Made by a program: the position numbers and the translations under genes. The notes under the pieces are model-generated. The model was not told where the DNA came from. It saw only the letters and a program-made list of their open reading frames with translations, and did not search any database. A DNA stretch of 64,000 bases from Strongylocentrotus purpuratus (taxonomy: Eukaryota > Echinodermata > Echinoidea > Camarodonta > Strongylocentrotidae): positions 186,001 through 250,000 of the forward strand of contig NW_022145554.1 in assembly GCF_000002235.5 (NCBI RefSeq), written 5' to 3'. Shown in pieces: positions 10,524 to 21,575 of this stretch (position 1 is the first letter of the stretch; the number at the start of each line of letters is the position of its first letter).

Positions 10524-10877
10524 GCGAATTTTTTTTCCCTGCGAACTTTTATACCTGGCGCATGCGCACATACGAACTGTTATACTTGACGCATGCAAAG
10601 AGTTTCACAAACAATTGGACTTTCATTATTTATAAAGGCAAAAAACTAAATAAACTAAGATTTGAACCCTCACGTCAACTCCAACGTTCTATTAATATCA
10701 CGCTGTCTTTACCGATTGAGCTAGCGATGAGTTGACAAAAGAATGATTTGTATAATTACTATTACCCTATTGGCCGCCCTACCGGATTTCACGTGCGCAT
10801 GCGCTGGTTTTCTTCGCGAGTGCGCATGCGCAGGTTCCCCTCGCGAGCTCAAAGTTCGTAGGAAAAAAGAAATTCGC
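10524..10877. mobile_element. Mutator-like MITE with 9-bp target duplication
   Basis: A perfect 9-base direct repeat, TGCCGGCCT, flanks it (10515-10523 and 10878-10886). The uninterrupted LINE copy near 13512 has it once. Ends are GCGAATTTTTTTTCCC and GGAAAAAAGAAATTCGC, imperfect inverted repeats of ~25 bp. A 9-bp duplication is characteristic of Mutator-like elements. The interior has three GCGCATGCGC palindromes (about 10558, 10795 and 10825) like NRF-1 sites, and a tRNA-like segment on the reverse strand. No transposase is present. Confidence 0.85.
10660..10732 (-). other. tRNA-like segment inside the MITE
   Basis: Reading the reverse strand gives TAGCTCAATCGGTAAAGAC (A-box-like) and, ~40 bases on, GAGGGTTCAAATC (B-box-like). 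The acceptor stem is not evident. A degenerate tRNA or SINE head is the likely explanation. Confidence 0.45.
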
Positions 10878-11458
10878 TGCCGGCCTCCCAATTTCCCATA
10901 TATCTCCTCTCCAGCGCATCTCAAATTCAGCAACTAGATTGATCACATTAAGTAGGAAATATGACCATATATCACCTGTTCTTCGCTCACTTCATTGGCT
11001 ACCGGTCCATTCTCGCATTACTTTAAAAATCCTACTTCTTTCGTACAAAATAACACATGACCTTGCCCCTAAATATATATGTATATATATATATATATAT
11101 GATGAAAATAGTAATATACAATTTGTCTCTCAATTTATAGTAATTGATGTAACATATGGTAATACACTGATGTAAACATGGTGGTACAATAAACTACAGT
11201 TCTGTAATACATTGACGGAACTAGGACAACATGGTCCTATAACTATAATACATTGATGTAACCATAGTAATAAATATGTGTCTCTATTAACCGGGTCACT
11301 TAATTGGTTATATGCGCCTGACGTTCGTTTACATAGATCTTTTGACAGCACACCTAACCAGTTAATTACGTCTGACGTCCTTTAAGCGAACACAATACAA
11401 TTGTGTACGAATATGGCTTTCAAATAATCACGGCGCGATGCTAACGTGACACACGTGG

Positions 11459-11466
11459 TATAAATA
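11459..11466 (+). promoter_or_regulatory. TATA-like box upstream of R4
   Basis: TATAAATA, 466 bases before the R4 ATG, in the same conserved block as upstream of R2. Confidence 0.4.
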
Positions 11467-11924
11467 AGTGATGACGGCTTTACATAATGCATGTATATGT
11501 TATCAGTATGGCTTAGAATTTGACAGGGAATCAGACGAATGATTAATCCCCTTCAGTCTACCTCATACTTTCAGACGAAGGGGAACAAATATTATTAAAG
11601 GCTTCATTTTATTTAGCGATTGTCGTTGGCTGGAGATGAAGCATGGGACAACCATCAGAGAACTTGTGCGGGTCTCTTAGAAATCACCTATAGATATCTT
11701 ATTTGTAAACTTGATTGAAAAATTAGACGATATCTGTTAATTCGTGTGCCCTAGATCTTTCATCTGATCGAACACATTGGTGAACTTATTTGCAAAATTT
11801 TGTGCAGCTAAGCAGAATGTGAAGAACAATGATCCGCTTCATATAGAGGAGATTGTCTTTTCCTGTGATTCTGATCTAAGAGAAAAAGAGATTGTGTGAT
11901 ACAACCATAAGTGTAAAAAGAAAA

Positions 11925-12988
11925 ATGGCGACTACACCTTCTCTCATCATCTCAAACAACGGAAAAGTCGGGGCAGATTTGGAGGCTGTCAATATTGATA
12001 TTGCACTTGCCATTCTCAATATTTTTTTAACATTACCATGAATGGGATCGTCCTGGTCGTTCTAAGACACCTACAAGAGCTCCAAGAATACATGCGAGTT
12101 CTCTACCAGGTTCTAGCAGTATCAAATATGGCTTTTGGTGTCATTCAGAACTTGTGGGGCATCTTCTGGTACTCACTTAGAAACACGAAGAGTTGTGAAA
12201 TAATCAGCTTGGTGTTTTCCTTAGGATATCAAGTCTCCTTCATGTCCATCATGGCTTGTCTCTGTGGAATCAGTTTCCATCTTTACCTCCTCGTCACGAG
12301 ACCACTACGCTACTACACGATCATGACTAGAACACGATTTTACTTTAGTCTGGCGTCCACTTTCTTGGTGATACTGCTGATCTGTTTGATATATCTACCC
12401 ATTCCAGAGTCGCCCTTTATAAAATTGTTGACAACACGCTGCTTAAACCAAGACCCCAGTGTCCAAGGCCAATGGACATCAATGTTCCACACCATTGTTC
12501 AGATATGTCCTATTTTCGCGACGATGGCATTTACAACGATCATCTATATCAGGTTACTTTTCATTTTGCATAATTTAAGAAATGTCGCACCCGTTCCTGA
12601 AACCCTTCGCTATGTTTGTAACCCTCCTACTGAATCTGGCTTTGGAAATTGTCGTCATGATGGTCATCCATCATATAATAACCCCAATGATCCTGCACGC
12701 GTAGAAAACATGAACTTACATCAACCGAGCAAGCGGAATTTTAAAGGGTTCTTCACAATTTTTCTTCTGACAGGTTCTTTTTATATCGTGTGGACTCCTT
12801 ATGCTATATCATACGTCACACCGTTGCATCCGACCTTCCTGCGTATTTTGGAAAGATTTGTTCTTTGCATGGCATCGGTGCAGCCCATGATTTCCTTGGT
12901 GACCAACTCTGAAGCCAGAAAACTGTGCTTAGCATCGCTCCGTCAGTGCCTCAACACATTGACTTGTAAGACTAATAGTCGAGGTTGA
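11925..12988 (+). pseudogene. Receptor R4, GPCR with one N-terminal frameshift
   Basis: The ATG at 11925 (AAAAATGGCG) starts a normal N-terminus. In TM1 the run CAATATTTTTTTAAC is one base shorter than relatives (CAATATTTTTCTTAAC), which shifts the frame before the open stretch that begins at 12038 (MNGIVLVVLRH). From there the protein is complete: TM2, TM3 with HLY, TM4, TM5, a long loop 3, TM6 VWTPYAI and TM7 QPMISLVTNSEARKLC. The shift lies in a T-run, so an assembly error is possible. If real, the first 40 residues including half of TM1 are lost. Closest to R2, R3 and R8. Confidence 0.8.
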
Positions 12989-13195
12989 TGCTACTTGCTA
13001 GACTTGGATTTCAGGTGACCCAACATTTGGATCCAGCTCATTTCATCAAAAATGTATTTTGATTGCACATAATTATCGTTTGATCCTGATCGCCATGGTC
13101 GCCAGGAACGTTACCCATGCTGCCCCGAAACTTGGAATGCACTGGTCGTGTACTGCCATGCCCTGTAAGGTGTTCATTAGCAATGAAAGTTTAAA

Positions 13196-13712
13196 AGGCG
13201 CCAATAACAGACTCCGTTCTTAACGAAAACAAATCAGAACTCATCCTTTTTTCTTCACTGCTCAGGAGCACGACGCCCCTTCCAGTTCTGACAACAACTG
13301 ATGAGGGTTTACTAATGACCTCTGAAACCGTTAGAGACCTCGACATTACATTGTACAAACACCTTACTCTATTACACATCAAACACGTCTGCAGATCTGC
13401 ATCTTGGGGCATCTACACAATTGGAAAGATCAGGCGAATGCTTGACAAAGCCTTAACTGAAAGACTTGTCCACGCCTTCGTCTCCTTCCATCTGGACTAT
13501 TGCAACGCCCTCCTTGCCGGCCTCCCCATTTCCCATACATCTCATCTCCAACGCATCCGAAATTCAGCAGCTAGATTGATCACATTAAGTAGGAAATATG
13601 ACCATTTATCACCTGTTCTTCGCTCATTTCATTGGCTACTGGTCTATTCTCGCATTACTTTCAAAATCCTACTTCTTTTGAACAAAATAACACATGACGT
13701 TGCCCCTAAATG
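13196..13712 (+). mobile_element. LINE RT fragment, third copy
   Basis: The clearest copy of this family fragment. An open frame at 13315-13740 reads SASWGIYTIGKIRRMLDKAL, HAFVSFHLDYCNALLAGLP and AARLITLSRKYDHLSPVL. It lacks both LINE ends. It shows the uninterrupted target (CTTGCCGGCCTCCCC) used by the MITE at 10524. Confidence 0.8.
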
Positions 13713-14066
13713 TATATATAATTTAAGTGATAAAAAATAATAATATACAATTTGTCTTTGAATTTATAGTAATTGATGTGATGTAAACATGGTGGTACAA
13801 TAAACTACAGTTCTGTAATACATTGACGGAACTAGAACAATATGTTGCTGTAACTATAATACATTGATGTTACCATAGTAATAAATATGTGTCTCTAACC
13901 GTGTCACTACATTGGTTATATGCGCCTGACGTTCGTTTAGAAAGTTCTTTTGATAGCACACCTAACCAGTTAATTACGTATGACGTCCATTAAGCGAACA
14001 CAATACAATTGTGTACGAATATGGCATTCAAATAATAATGGCGCGATGCTAACGTGTCACACGTAG

Positions 14067-14074
14067 TATAAATA
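14067..14074 (+). promoter_or_regulatory. TATA-like box upstream of R5
   Basis: TATAAATA after CACACGTAG, 467 bases before the R5 ATG. Confidence 0.4.
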
Positions 14075-14533
14075 AGTGATGACGGCTTTACATAATACAT
14101 GTACATGTTATTAGGGTGGCTTAGAATGTGACAGGGAATCAGACGAATGATTAATCCCCTTCTGTCTACCTCATACTTTCAGACGAGAGGGAACAAATAT
14201 TATTGTAGGCTTCATTTTATTTAGCGATTGTCGTTGACTGGAGATGGAGCATGGAACAACCATCAGGGAACTTTTACGGGCCTATTAGCAATCACCTATA
14301 GATATTTTATTCGTAAACTTGATCGAAAAATTAGACGATATCTGTTAATTCGTGTGCCCTAGATCTTTCATCTGATCGAACACGTTGGTGAACTTATTTG
14401 CAAAATTTTGTGCAGCTAAGCAAAATGTGAAAAACAATGATCCGCTTTATACAGAGGAGATTGTCTTTTCCAGTGATTCTGATCTAGAGAAAAAGAGATC
14501 GTGTCTGATAAAACCATAATCGTAAAAAGAAAA

Positions 14534-15592
14534 ATGGCGACTACGCCTCCTCTCATCATCTTAAACAACACTGAAGTCGAGGCAGATCTGGAGGTTGTCA
14601 AAATTGCACTTGTCATTTTCAATATTTGTTTTAACATGATCATGAATGGGATCGTCCTAGTCATTCTAAGACACCAAAAAGACCTCCAAGAATACATGCG
14701 AGTTCTCTACCAGGTTCTTGCAGTATCAAATATGGCTTTTGTTGTCCTTTTCAACTTGTGGAACATCCTGTGGCTCTCACTTGTAAGCACGAAGAGTTGT
14801 GAGATAATCAGCATGGTGTTTCCCTTAGTATATCAAGTCTCCTTGATGTCCATCATGGCTTGCTTTTGTGGAATCAGTTTCCATCTTTATCTCTTTGTCA
14901 CGAGACCACTACGCTACTACACGATCATAACCAGAATACGTTTTTACTTTAGTCTGGCGTCCACTTTCTTGGTGATACTGCTGATCTGTTCGATCTATCT
15001 ACCCATTCCTGAATCGCCCTTTATAAAATTGTTGATAACACGTTGCTTAGACCAAGACCCCAGTGTCCAAGCCGAATGGACATCACTGTTTCATACCATT
15101 GTTCGAGTATGTCCTGTTTTCGCGACGATGGCATTTACAACGATAATTTACATCAGGCTACTGGTCATGGTGTGTAATTTAAGAAATGTCGCACCCATCC
15201 CTGAAACCCTTCGCTATGTTCGTAACCCTCCCGATGTATCTGGCTTTGAAAATCGTCGTCATGATGGCCACCCACCAGAAAATGTCCACAATGATCAGGC
15301 ACGTGATGCAAACATGAACTTAGGTCGACCGAGCAAGAAGAACTTCAAAGGGTTCTTCACGATTCTTCTTCTAACAGGTTCTTTTTATATCGTATGGGCT
15401 CCTTATGCTGTATCAATCGTCATACCGTTTCATCCGACTTTCCTGCGAATTGTGTACAATGTTCGTCTTTGTATGACATCGGTGCAGCCCCTCGTTTACT
15501 TGGTGTCCAACTCTGCAGCGAGAAAACTGTGCTTGACATCGCTCCGTCAGTGCCTCACCAAATTAACCAGGAAGACTAATATACGAGGTTGA
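14534..15592 (+). CDS. Receptor R5, intronless GPCR, 352 aa
   Basis: The ATG at 14534 follows AAAA and precedes GCG. The upstream in-frame GTG is not required. The N-terminus carries a possible N-glycosylation site, Asn-Asn-Thr at residues 11-13, absent in most copies. TM1 has MNGIVLVILRH. The TM3 end reads FHLYLFVTRPLRYY (HLY 117-119). Loop 2 has TRCLDQD. TM5 has VCPVFATMAF. Loop 3 is long, with two basic stretches. TM6 reads VWAPYAV. TM7 has QPLVYLVSNSAARKLC, keeping the Tyr at 7.53 that R2, R4 and R8 lack. All codons are open. The downstream fragment at 15779 is a separate decayed copy. Confidence 0.92.
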   Translation: MATTPPLIILNNTEVEADLEVVKIALVIFNICFNMIMNGIVLVILRHQKDLQEYMRVLYQVLAVSNMAFVVLFNLWNILWLSLVSTKSCEIISMVFPLVYQVSLMSIMACFCGISFHLYLFVTRPLRYYTIITRIRFYFSLASTFLVILLICSIYLPIPESPFIKLLITRCLDQDPSVQAEWTSLFHTIVRVCPVFATMAFTTIIYIRLLVMVCNLRNVAPIPETLRYVRNPPDVSGFENRRHDGHPPENVHNDQARDANMNLGRPSKKNFKGFFTILLLTGSFYIVWAPYAVSIVIPFHPTFLRIVYNVRLCMTSVQPLVYLVSNSAARKLCLTSLRQCLTKLTRKTNIRG

Positions 15593-15778
15593 TCGATGTT
15601 GATGGTACTTGTTTAACTGAGATATCGGGTCACCCAACATTTTGATACATAATTATTGTTTGATCCTTATCGTCATCGTTGTCGTGATGAAGCTTATTGA
15701 GCTGAGTTAAAAAGCTAGGACTTTGTCAAGCCTGATAACAACAATCCACACTGTAATATTACTTCGAGTGAATCTCGA
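15593..15778. other. R5 3' flank, shared with R12
   Basis: GAGATATCGGGTCACCCAA, TTGATCCT and the AAGCTTATT(G/A)AGCTGAGTTAA segment recur after R12 (48690-48800). In both places a C-terminal receptor fragment follows. A more diverged version lies at 35835-35900. Confidence 0.6.
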
Positions 15779-16104
15779 TTCATCCATCAGACAATCTCCA
15801 CACTGATCCCGCACGTGATGCAAACATGAACCAATGTCGACCGAGCAAGAGGAAATCCAAAGGGTTCTTCACGGTTATTCTTATTACAGGTTCTTTTTAT
15901 ATCGTGTGGGCTCCTTATGCTATAGCATTCGTCACACCGTTGCATCTGAATTTCCTGCGTATTTTTATCGGTCTTCGGCTTTTCATGACATCGGTGCAGC
16001 CCATGGTTTACTTGGTGACCAACTCTGAAGCGAGAAAACTGTGCTTGACATCGCTCCATGAGCGCCTCAACAAATTGACTATGAAGACTAATATTCGAGG
16101 TTGA
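15779..16104 (+). pseudogene. C-terminal receptor fragment after R5 (loop 3 to tail)
   Basis: Homology to receptors begins abruptly in loop 3 (CCACACTGATCCCGCACG) and runs in one frame from 15826: RPSKRKSKGFFTV, FYIVWAPYAIAF, LFMTSVQPMVYLVTNSEARKLC and the tail LTMKTNIRG to the TGA at 16102-16104. TM1 to TM5 are absent. There is no promoter block next to it, so it is probably a dead duplicate. Confidence 0.88.
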
Positions 16105-16412
16105 TCAGGTAGAACGACTGAAAGGCTTCGTCACGACTTTTCTCCTAAATTACTCTTCATTAAAGTTATAGTACTACCATTGTGTTCGTAACACACGAGG
16201 CGCTAATCAAACACATGTAGACAAATATCACTTTACATTTATCATGGCGTGTAAGACCGCACCGGTCCGTGACGCAGTCCTACATCAGCAAAGGACGCCT
16301 CGTGTGCAACGGACACCCAACGCTTGTTCAGATATGGCGCGTTTGACCGCAGCAACATCAAAAAATCCGCCGCGGTTTTGCCTTGTCATATCTCAACCAG
16401 GATGAAGAAGCA
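16105..16412. other. Downstream module with inverted repeat
   Basis: A module starting CGACTGAAAGGCTTCGTCACGAC that follows most receptors (also 31876, 35150, 38217, 43476 and 49096). It includes an inverted repeat, ACACGAGGCG at 16193 and CGCCTCGTGT at 16296, bounding ~95 bases that contain CGCACCGGTCCG. It could be a small MITE relic or a 3' structural element. No coding capacity. Confidence 0.6.
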
Positions 16413-16814
16413 CAGGGGCGGATCCACGTAGCGATTTTTCTGACCCGGCCCCCCCTCCCACCTAGCCCCAAAAAACGATGAAAAAATAGGATAGAAACGT
16501 AAAGTTAACCTTTTTTAAAACACAAAACAAAAGCGCCCCCCCCCCAAAAAAAAAAATAAAAAAATAAAAAAATAATAATAATAATAATTGATTCACCGAC
16601 CGGCTGAGTCGGCGCTAAATTTTTTCCTCCAAAACTCGATCAAAAAAGGGAAAGAAGAAAGGTGCTCCCCCCTACTTATTTGCCGGCCGGCTGAGTCGAC
16701 GCTAAATTTTGTATTAAGATTTGGCTTCCCCCCCCCCCCAACCCCTTGTCGCCGGCTGGAGCCTCTGCAAGCGCAGATTCACAGGGGGGGGGGGGGCTGA
16801 CGGGTCAACAACAG

Positions 16815-16848
<34 letters not shown>

Positions 16849-17079
16849 AATTATTAAAAAAAAGAATGCCAAAACAACAAAAAAGTGGTCTTACCTACCT
16901 CCTCCCCCCGCTCATTTACCGGCTGGCAGAGTCGGGGTTAAATATTTCCTGAAAAATTGGACAAAAAAGTGTCTCCTACCCCTCCCCCCCCCCCGCTTTT
17001 TCACCGGTGGTTGAGTCGCAACTAATATTTTCTCACGGATTGGGCCCCCCCCCCTTCCCGCCGGCTGGATCCGCCACTG
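16413..17079. mobile_element. hAT-like MITE, 667 bp, with internal repeats
   Basis: Ends are CAGGGGCGGATCCA and TGGATCCGCCACTG. The direct repeat AGAAGCA(C) flanks it (16406-16412 and 17080-17086, 8 bp if the shared C is counted). It interrupts the usual text CCAGGAT..AGAACACATTTACAT seen at 32320, 35707 and 49580. Inside, a unit around CCGGCTGAGTCGGCGCTAAATTT occurs four times (about 16596, 16683, 16919 and 17003), separated by poly-C and poly-T runs. No transposase. Confidence 0.85.
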
Positions 17080-17106
17080 AGAAGCACATTTACATTTTTC
17101 ATAATA

Positions 17107-17200
17107 TCACTTGCTGACGAATATGAAAGGATGAAATTTATGTGTGGAGGATCCATGTCAGTGCCTGACAAATACACTTGAAGAATATTAGGATTAAGTT
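17107..17200 (+). pseudogene. Fossil tail of an older receptor
   Basis: In one frame, TTG CTG ACG AAT ATG AAA GGA TGA AAT TTA TGT GTG GAG reads LLTNMKG*NLCVE, then DPCQCL. It aligns with the TM7/helix-8 text LVTNSEARKLCLTSLRQCL of the live genes. The same divergent tail recurs at 32358, 35752 and 49888. It is clearly a remnant and cannot be expressed. Confidence 0.7.
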
Positions 17201-20153
17201 CATCTTATCGCCATACGACGTCGTATAACGAAACGTCGTATAGCGAAACGCCTGAGCATCGTTTCGAACGAAAACTGGCTAAAGAATCAGGGTCCCGCTC
17301 TGAAAGTCGGATTGTACGAAAATCGTATAACTGGGTGTGGTTTCGTGAGCGCTCCAAATGATTGGTCAGCTGTCATGTCAACTGACCGGTCAATATTATT
17401 GCCATTATGTACTTTCGGTGTACTTTCCTTTCGGTTGTATAATGATTCGTTATAGATTTCTTTATACGAGTTTCGTAGAAAATGTTCGATAGCCTGTTAA
17501 CAGCCTATAAGGTCATTCACGTACTCACTATATATGTTCGTTTATATATACATGTGAAGCGTAACCTCGATAACGCCCAATATAAATGTATGTATGTCTG
17601 TATATATGCATATGTTATTCATTCATTAATTTATTTATGTATTTATGTATTCATTGATTAAGAAAACACCGCGGGTTTGCCACGGTATTTGTAAACAAGC
17701 CTTAACTATTTGCTTGAAAGAATTCTGATTGCAGAAAAGAACAAAATATTATGCATGCCAAATTTGGATGATTTATCAATGACGTCGTTAGGGCAAGGGG
17801 CAACAATAGTTAAGAAATATTTCCTGTAGAATATGATGAACATTTTGTCTCTTTTTATAAATGGGTTAAAAAACTATTGATTTTCCAAATGTAATTGTTC
17901 AACATGGTATGAGTCGGGCTCAAATCCCGCCCTGCGAGGCCCCTGACATAGACAGCTTCTTACAATAGCTGACAAGGCTGCTATAATGCTATATTTTGTT
18001 TTTATGGTAAAATATTCAAGAAGTGAATATTAAAGAGAGCCCCGGGTAATAAACCGCCTGAATAATAAACTTCATTGCATGTTTCATGAGTGGATGTTCC
18101 ATCTTAACTGCATGGTCCAAAAATATATGAAGCCAGATGCGCTATGTTGCATTAACTCTGGAGTAAGGCTCTGGTGTTGAAAACTCGAAAGCATCTTCGG
18201 ATGATAATTTCCTACTTTGTAACTTGTCTTATCACTTTCTTATTGTTACCAAACCAATTTAGTTTTCATTTTTTATACCACTTTCACATTTCCCCTTAAC
18301 ACATACAATAAGAATGACCACCTTTATAATCATGGTGTATGTTCATCTCTTTAGACTTGTGTCTAAGCGACATATCGTTACATTCTGTACTCTGAGTCTT
18401 CTTCATCAATTTATGGAAATAACCGAAATGCAAATCATCCAATTGTGTCACTTGTTTCTGTTTACAAGGAATTTACTGCATGTTCTGAAACATGTTATAA
18501 AGGAAGAAGGAGAAGGAGGAGGATTAGAAAAGTATATGAGGACTGCCTAAAGGGGCCTAAAGGGGATATAATTGAGAATTGGCTGACACTGAAAAGCCTA
18601 GTAGGAATTATTTAAATCTCCGTACTCGCAACAATCAAAGCGCCTTGTATCGCGAAGAAATTGATACTGGTGGTTTTTCGTTTTACACCTCAAAATCTGT
18701 GCTCGAGTGAGTAATGTAGGGTATATGTGACGCAATAATTCATATTTATGACGTCATTAGACAAGACACGTGACTCCGGGGTCGCCCTTGAGCAGTAGTC
18801 AAATAGTATTGAGGAATCAGAGGTTATTTCGAAAACGGTCGGCATCGAATGGTAGGATTGTTGCCACTCTTTCTGTCAAGTAGAGTCGAAATAGCTGATC
18901 TAGACAGATTTGAATTCTGAATGGATGTTCCAATTTCATAACTACTTTTTTAAAGGTTGTCTGTGGCTCTGGCAGTGATCCAAGGTAGATGAATGAAAGC
19001 CATATTATCCCATGCACCATTCAAATTCAAGTCTTTTGTGCCCCAAGGGAGAAGTCGCTTATAGGAGATATATAGAAATTTATGATATTCGTGTACACGA
19101 CAAACGGAAGAGTTATCCGCTACTACGTCACAATCCACTGACCAAATTGCCAATTTGAGAGTCGCATACATGTAGTGATATCATGTCTCAAACATTCATA
19201 ACTTTCTATTTATTGGTTCGGTTTCTTTTAAATTGTCGCCATACTGCTTATCTCATTTTCTTCTTTTATACGAATGAACGTGTTACAAGGGTTGGATTGC
19301 CCTTTAAAGAGTGAATAACGAATTTGAAACCAGAACGCTGTTATTTTGAACTTTTTGTTCAAATTGTAATATTTATGTGATTATGAAGATTGATATAGTC
19401 CTGTTAACTAGCGACTTTAAACTCCACATAATATTATCATTTTACTACCTACTGCCTCGTAGTTTGTCACTTTCATGTTTTCTTTGTTTTTTTTAATAAT
19501 TATTGTCCAATTTAGGTAAACTTGTTTGAAACATTGCGGTTCAGAAATTATGAGGAGTTGATTGAGGGGAACTTGCTTTTTATGTAAAATGTTTATAATT
19601 GCTTATAATTATAATATATATAATATTTAGTGTTTATAATTATCGATATCCTATTCAAAATTGTCATAGTGTCCTAATTTTCATTATATTCGTGCCATTA
19701 CTAGAAAACTCATTAATGTATATCGTTTTGTGATAATGAATGTTTTGTCGACGAATTACCTGTAACAATACCAAACACCTAATTTTACAATCGAGTTATG
19801 TGGTCGTCACAAGACCACGCCAATCATTTTTATAGTTTTCAGGAACGTTCGTGATGACGATGGATTCTTTTGGTTATGCTGACAAACTTGAGATATTTAC
19901 ATACTGGAGATTATATTTTCACATGCATATCGGCTTTGAGAGCAAAATGAGAATACATTCCCCTATTATATTCACCTTTCCCTCGTCTAGAGGGCAGTAT
20001 GGTTAAATCGAGGGCAATAAAGTCTCACAACACTGGAAAAGGAAGGAAAAATAAACAGTCAATATTACCACAATTATTTTTTTGTCTCCTGATTTTAAGT
20101 GTCTCTCATATATCAAGCACATAAATTACTATTCTATCTCCTTGTTTACTTTC

Positions 20154-20161
20154 ATTATATA

Positions 20162-20197
<36 letters not shown>
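20154..20197. repeat. AT microsatellite
   Basis: An almost pure TA run with one TG interruption. Confidence 0.9.
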
Positions 20198-20201
<4 letters not shown>

Positions 20202-20633
20202 ATATAGTATAGTACCAGAAACGCTTGTCAAAGACAGGGAACCAGAATCGACTTGCACATGTGCAAACTTCTGGTACCCCCTTTAACAACAAAAGTGTAC
20301 ACATAATCTTTTCTTTCATTTGTATATAACAAACTTTGTAAAACAATGTTTATCTTATTCATGTATAATGTTATTTATCTTGAGTCATATTGTTTTTTAT
20401 TTTATACAATCATGATTGATACATTTATTTTACTTGTTCTTATTGTTATTGTTGTTGATAAACTCAAATAAAATGAAAAAATAATCATCATACTCTCTCT
20501 TATTGCCCGTTGCTACAGAACGCGTGCCTGCTTTGCCATTTAGATAAACAATAACAATACGTAGTACACATGCCTACATTTAAGTTTGTTCAGATTCTAG
20601 AACTCCCAGAGATCATCCGACTACAATGATAAT

Positions 20634-20765
20634 CCAGTGTCTAACTATGGTAACACATTGATGGAACTAGGGTAATACATTGATGTTACTATGGTAATGC
20701 ATCGATGTTATTATGGTAATGCATCGATGTGACCATGTTAATACATTAACGACACCATTGTAATA
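20634..20765. repeat. ATTGATG minisatellite upstream of R6
   Basis: Five to six copies of a ~22-base unit, consensus TAATACATTGATGTAACTATGG, here with ATCGATG variants. The same unit occurs 600-800 bases upstream of almost every receptor. Confidence 0.8.
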
Positions 20766-21575
20766 AATATGTGTCTTTTACCGTGTAACTTAATTAAAAT
20801 AAACCTGACGTTCCTTTCTATGGAGCTTTTGACAGCACACATAATATATGATTTACGTCCGACGTCCGTTTGGCCTAAATTGTTTATTACCTAATAACTC
20901 TTAGCGGCTTTAGCAGTAGCGTATCCAATGCTTATCATGATTGATCTTACCTAATTGTATTCAACACAATACAATTTTCTACAAATATTGCATTTAATTA
21001 ATCACAGCGCGATGCTAACGTGTCACAATTCGTACAATAGGGACTTTAATATTTGAACAAAAACAACGTGGATTGCTACGATCGACGTCCTTTTTAATGC
21101 ACTTCCTTGAATGGACGGCACACGTATCAGCCCACGCAAATCTAAAAGTCCCTAATATTAAGTGATTACGGCGTTACATGCATGTTATCAAGGTGGCCTC
21201 GAACGTGACTTGGAATCGAACGAATAATTGACGTTTCTGTCTAACTCATATTTTTAGACGAGAGGGAATGAGTTTCTAGGCTTCATTCTATTCATCGATT
21301 GTCATTGGCTCGAGATGTAACATGGGACAACCATCAGCAAAGTATAGTGTGTAACTCTTCGCAATCACCGATATATATTTTCTTCGTAAACTTGATTGAA
21401 AAGATTAGAAGAGTCATTAGAAAATTCCGTATATCTTTGAATTCGTCCGCCCTAAATATTTCATCAGACAAAACACATTCGGTAATTTTTGGCAAAAGAG
21501 AAGATTATCTTTTCCTGTGATTCTGATCTAAGAGGAAATTAGATTGTGTAATACAAGTTTAATCGGAAAAAGAAA

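Larger units (their letters stand above)
10206..11078 (+). mobile_element. LINE RT fragment split by a MITE
   Basis: Same LINE family and borders as 5460-5968. LRLKQNKSELIHFSSQLRST opens the fragment, and ...HLDYCNSLL precedes the break at 10514. The text resumes at 10887 with the ISPVLRSLHWLP region. The interruption is the element at 10524-10877. Confidence 0.8.
9986..11900. other. Spacer between R3 and R4
   Basis: Contains the 3' flank with ATTAAA near 10045, a LINE fragment split by a Mutator-like MITE, a TA microsatellite at 11078-11102, the ATTGATG minisatellite at 11140-11275, and the conserved upstream block from 11280. The arrangement matches 5280-6780 almost base for base, except for the MITE. 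Confidence 0.75.
12989..14480. other. Spacer between R4 and R5
   Basis: 3' flank, LINE fragment (13196-13712), minisatellite (13768-13885) and upstream block. Shorter than its neighbours because the TA run and part of the minisatellite are missing. Confidence 0.7.
17201..21560. other. Long spacer between R5 and R6
   Basis: Starts with the palindrome-rich block ATACGACGTCGTATAACG repeated twice (17213-17260), followed by AT-rich text. From 17870 to 19760 it is paralogous to 39100-40980, 44350-46240 and 53170-54300, with conserved landmarks TCGGGCTCAAATCCCGCC, GAAAGCATCTTCGGATGATAAT and GTGACTCCGGGGT. An AT microsatellite lies at 20154-20197. The ATTGATG minisatellite (20634-20765) and a diverged upstream block follow (TATA-like octamer not recognisable near 21030). 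Small ORFs differ between copies and do not look coding. Confidence 0.65.

Noticed and set aside
17905-17945. tRNA-like T-arm (TCGGGCTCAAATCCCGCC) in spacers at 17.9, 39.2 and 44.4 kb
   Set aside because: No A box or acceptor stem could be found around it; at most a relic of a SINE.
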